Of a stretch of 5,435 nucleotides of DNA, positions 4,105 through 5,435 are shown piece after piece. The first letter of the stretch is position 1, and every line of letters begins with the position of its first letter. Below the pieces are notes generated by a model. That model ran no database searches. It was not told the DNA's origin and saw only the letters and a list, made by a program, of their open reading frames with translations. Location: the NCBI GenBank assembly GCA_030671945.1, contig DAOVHJ010000193.1:1-5435 (forward strand). The letters run 5' to 3'. The DNA comes from Candidatus Heimdallarchaeota archaeon. Lineage in GTDB: Archaea; Asgardarchaeota; Heimdallarchaeia; JABLTI01. The translations under genes and the position numbers were made by a program.

Positions 4105-5435
4105 ATGACAAGTAGATTCCTGAGAATATTCAAACCATTCACTCATCTTACGTTTGAAGTAAAAAAACCAGATCGAACAGTTTCCTTTAAGGAAAAATCT
4201 GTTTGGACGATTGTTTGTCTAGTGGTTTATTTCATCATGATAAGTGTTCCATTGTATGGAATTGAAACAGTCGCTGGTCAAGCAGATCCATTCTTTGCTA
4301 TGAGAGCAATTCTCGCCTCACAAAGAGGAACATTAGGAGAATTAGGAATAGGACCAATCGTCACTGCTGGTTTGATCATGCAGTTATTAGTTGGTAGCCA
4401 GATCATTAAAGTTGACTTTAACAATCCTGAAGAACGAGCTCTCTATACTGGCGCTCAAAAAGTCTTGAGTGTCGTAATGATTCTCTTCGAGGCTGGTGCT
4501 TACATCTTCGGTGGTGCCTATGGAGAAGACATCTCCTTAACAACTGGATCACTCATCTTCTTACAACTGCTGGCCGCGGGGTTATTGGTTATGCTGATGG
4601 ATGAGCTGATACAGAAAGGCTATGGCTTAGGTTCAGGAATATCATTATTCATTGCAGCTGGTGTTTCGTTTAATATCTTAAATGGTTTATTCGCTTTCAC
4701 AGAAGGGATTGGTGCAAATCCCGCCGGAAAATACTATGGTGCTGTCATAGCATTCTTCTATGGTTTAACTAACGGTGAGAAATTCATCAATGTAATCTAT
4801 CGGCCTATAAATCCCGATATTATTGCTTTTCTGGCTACGATTATTGTTTTCGGCCTGGTTATCTATGTTGAATCGATGCGGATTGAGATACCGATATCGC
4901 ACGCGAAGTACAAGATACCGGCGCGGTATCCCATCAAGTTTCTGTACACGTCTAACATACCGGTAATACTGGCGTCGGCGTTGTTTGCGAATGTGTACTT
5001 TATCTCCCAGATACTGTACAAGAGGATGCAAGGCAATCCGATAGTGGATCTTCTGGGTCGTTGGAACTTTACGGGAGAGCAGCCTATGCCGGAAGGAGGT
5101 CTGGTTTATTATACTACGGCTCCGCGGGGAATCTCACAAGTCATAGATGATCCTATGCGGGCTCTAATTTACATCGTGATACTGGTAGGTGCTTGTATGA
5201 TCTTTTCAGCTATTTGGCTGGAAACGGCTGGTATGGGCCCGAGAGATGTTGCGAAGCAGCTCCTAGATGCAGATATGCAGATTCCAGGTTTCAGACGAAA
5301 CCCCAAAGTACTAGAGAAATACCTTGAAAGATACATTCCAATCGCAGCTTTACTGGGTGGTTTCTTTGTTGGACTTCTGGCCGGATTTGCAGACTTCCTG
5401 GGTGCTCTGGGAACGGGCACGGGTATTCTGCTGAC
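4105..5435 (+). CDS. secY: Preprotein translocase subunit SecY (Sec61-alpha type), 3' end cut off
   Basis: This is the channel-forming subunit of the Sec translocon, which passes or inserts nascent proteins across the cell membrane. The visible 443 residues hold most of the archaeal/eukaryotic type protein: TM1 at about 33-53, the plug/TM2 block RGTLGELGIGPIVTAG (74-89), TM3-TM5 (about 118-205), and TM6 (236-256). Then come the cytoplasmic ribosome-contact loop and TM7 with YPIKFLYTSNIPVIL (275-289), the archaeal-style GGLVYYTTAPRG (331-342), TM8 (354-374), GPRDVAKQL (378-386) and IPGFRR (393-398). TM9 and GTGTGILL, opening TM10, complete the visible part. The family is usually 450-490 residues, so only the end is missing. 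The ATG at 4105 begins the typical N-terminal amphipathic segment. No ribosomal protein gene lies upstream, although secY commonly follows rpl15 in archaea. Codon use changes sharply within the gene. The reading frame is intact. Confidence 0.95.
   Translation, partial: MTSRFLRIFKPFTHLTFEVKKPDRTVSFKEKSVWTIVCLVVYFIMISVPLYGIETVAGQADPFFAMRAILASQRGTLGELGIGPIVTAGLIMQLLVGSQIIKVDFNNPEERALYTGAQKVLSVVMILFEAGAYIFGGAYGEDISLTTGSLIFLQLLAAGLLVMLMDELIQKGYGLGSGISLFIAAGVSFNILNGLFAFTEGIGANPAGKYYGAVIAFFYGLTNGEKFINVIYRPINPDIIAFLATIIVFGLVIYVESMRIEIPISHAKYKIPARYPIKFLYTSNIPVILASALFANVYFISQILYKRMQGNPIVDLLGRWNFTGEQPMPEGGLVYYTTAPRGISQVIDDPMRALIYIVILVGACMIFSAIWLETAGMGPRDVAKQLLDADMQIPGFRRNPKVLEKYLERYIPIAALLGGFFVGLLAGFADFLGALGTGTGILL

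Noticed and set aside
4765..5031. 88-codon minus-strand ORF inside secY
   Set aside because: Arg/Tyr-rich shadow of secY; it is opened by the locally GC-rich codons of that segment.
5169..5420. 83-codon minus-strand ORF inside secY
   Set aside because: Antisense to conserved TM8-TM10 codons, with no ribosome site or family signal.
1..5435. CRISPR array, tRNA, insertion sequence or integration site
   Set aside because: No regularly spaced direct repeats, cloverleaf sequence, transposase or flanking terminal repeats were seen.

Overview
The window is AT-rich and looks archaeal. Three things support this. The secY product is of the archaeal/eukaryotic Sec61-alpha type. mptA encodes the archaeal-type GTP cyclohydrolase of pterin synthesis. 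The coiled-coil protein resembles the archaeal COG1340 family. TATA-like boxes and purine-rich Shine-Dalgarno sites also fit. The strong Sec61-alpha character of SecY (for example RGTLGELGIGPIVT and YPIKFLYTSNIPVIL) makes an Asgard-like archaeon plausible, but this is inference and I cannot fix the lineage.

Layout, left to right: (1) 3' end of a CapA-family metallophosphatase-like gene, + strand. (2) mptA, - strand, convergent with the first gene and starting at TTG. (3) a 189-bp divergent promoter region with abutting palindromes. (4) a HAD-superfamily phosphatase, + strand. (5) a DUF523/TudS-like [4Fe-4S] desulfidase, - strand, whose stop codon interlocks with the HAD stop in a single CTAG. 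(6) a histidine-patterned coiled-coil protein of the COG1340/BFR1-like type, - strand, upstream of the DUF523 gene. (7) a 308-bp divergent intergenic region rich in inverted repeats and TATA-like boxes. (8) secY, + strand, running off the right edge just inside its last membrane segment.

The strand order is + - + - - +, so most genes are probably transcribed alone; only the coiled-coil and DUF523 genes share a direction. No complete operon or obvious new multi-gene system is visible. The most useful leads are: the HAD gene as a candidate for the phosphatase step after MptA in pterin synthesis; secY standing outside a ribosomal-protein operon and divergent from a coiled-coil gene whose eukaryotic look-alike works with ER polysomes; a sharp change of codon use inside secY; and paired palindromes in both divergent promoter regions.
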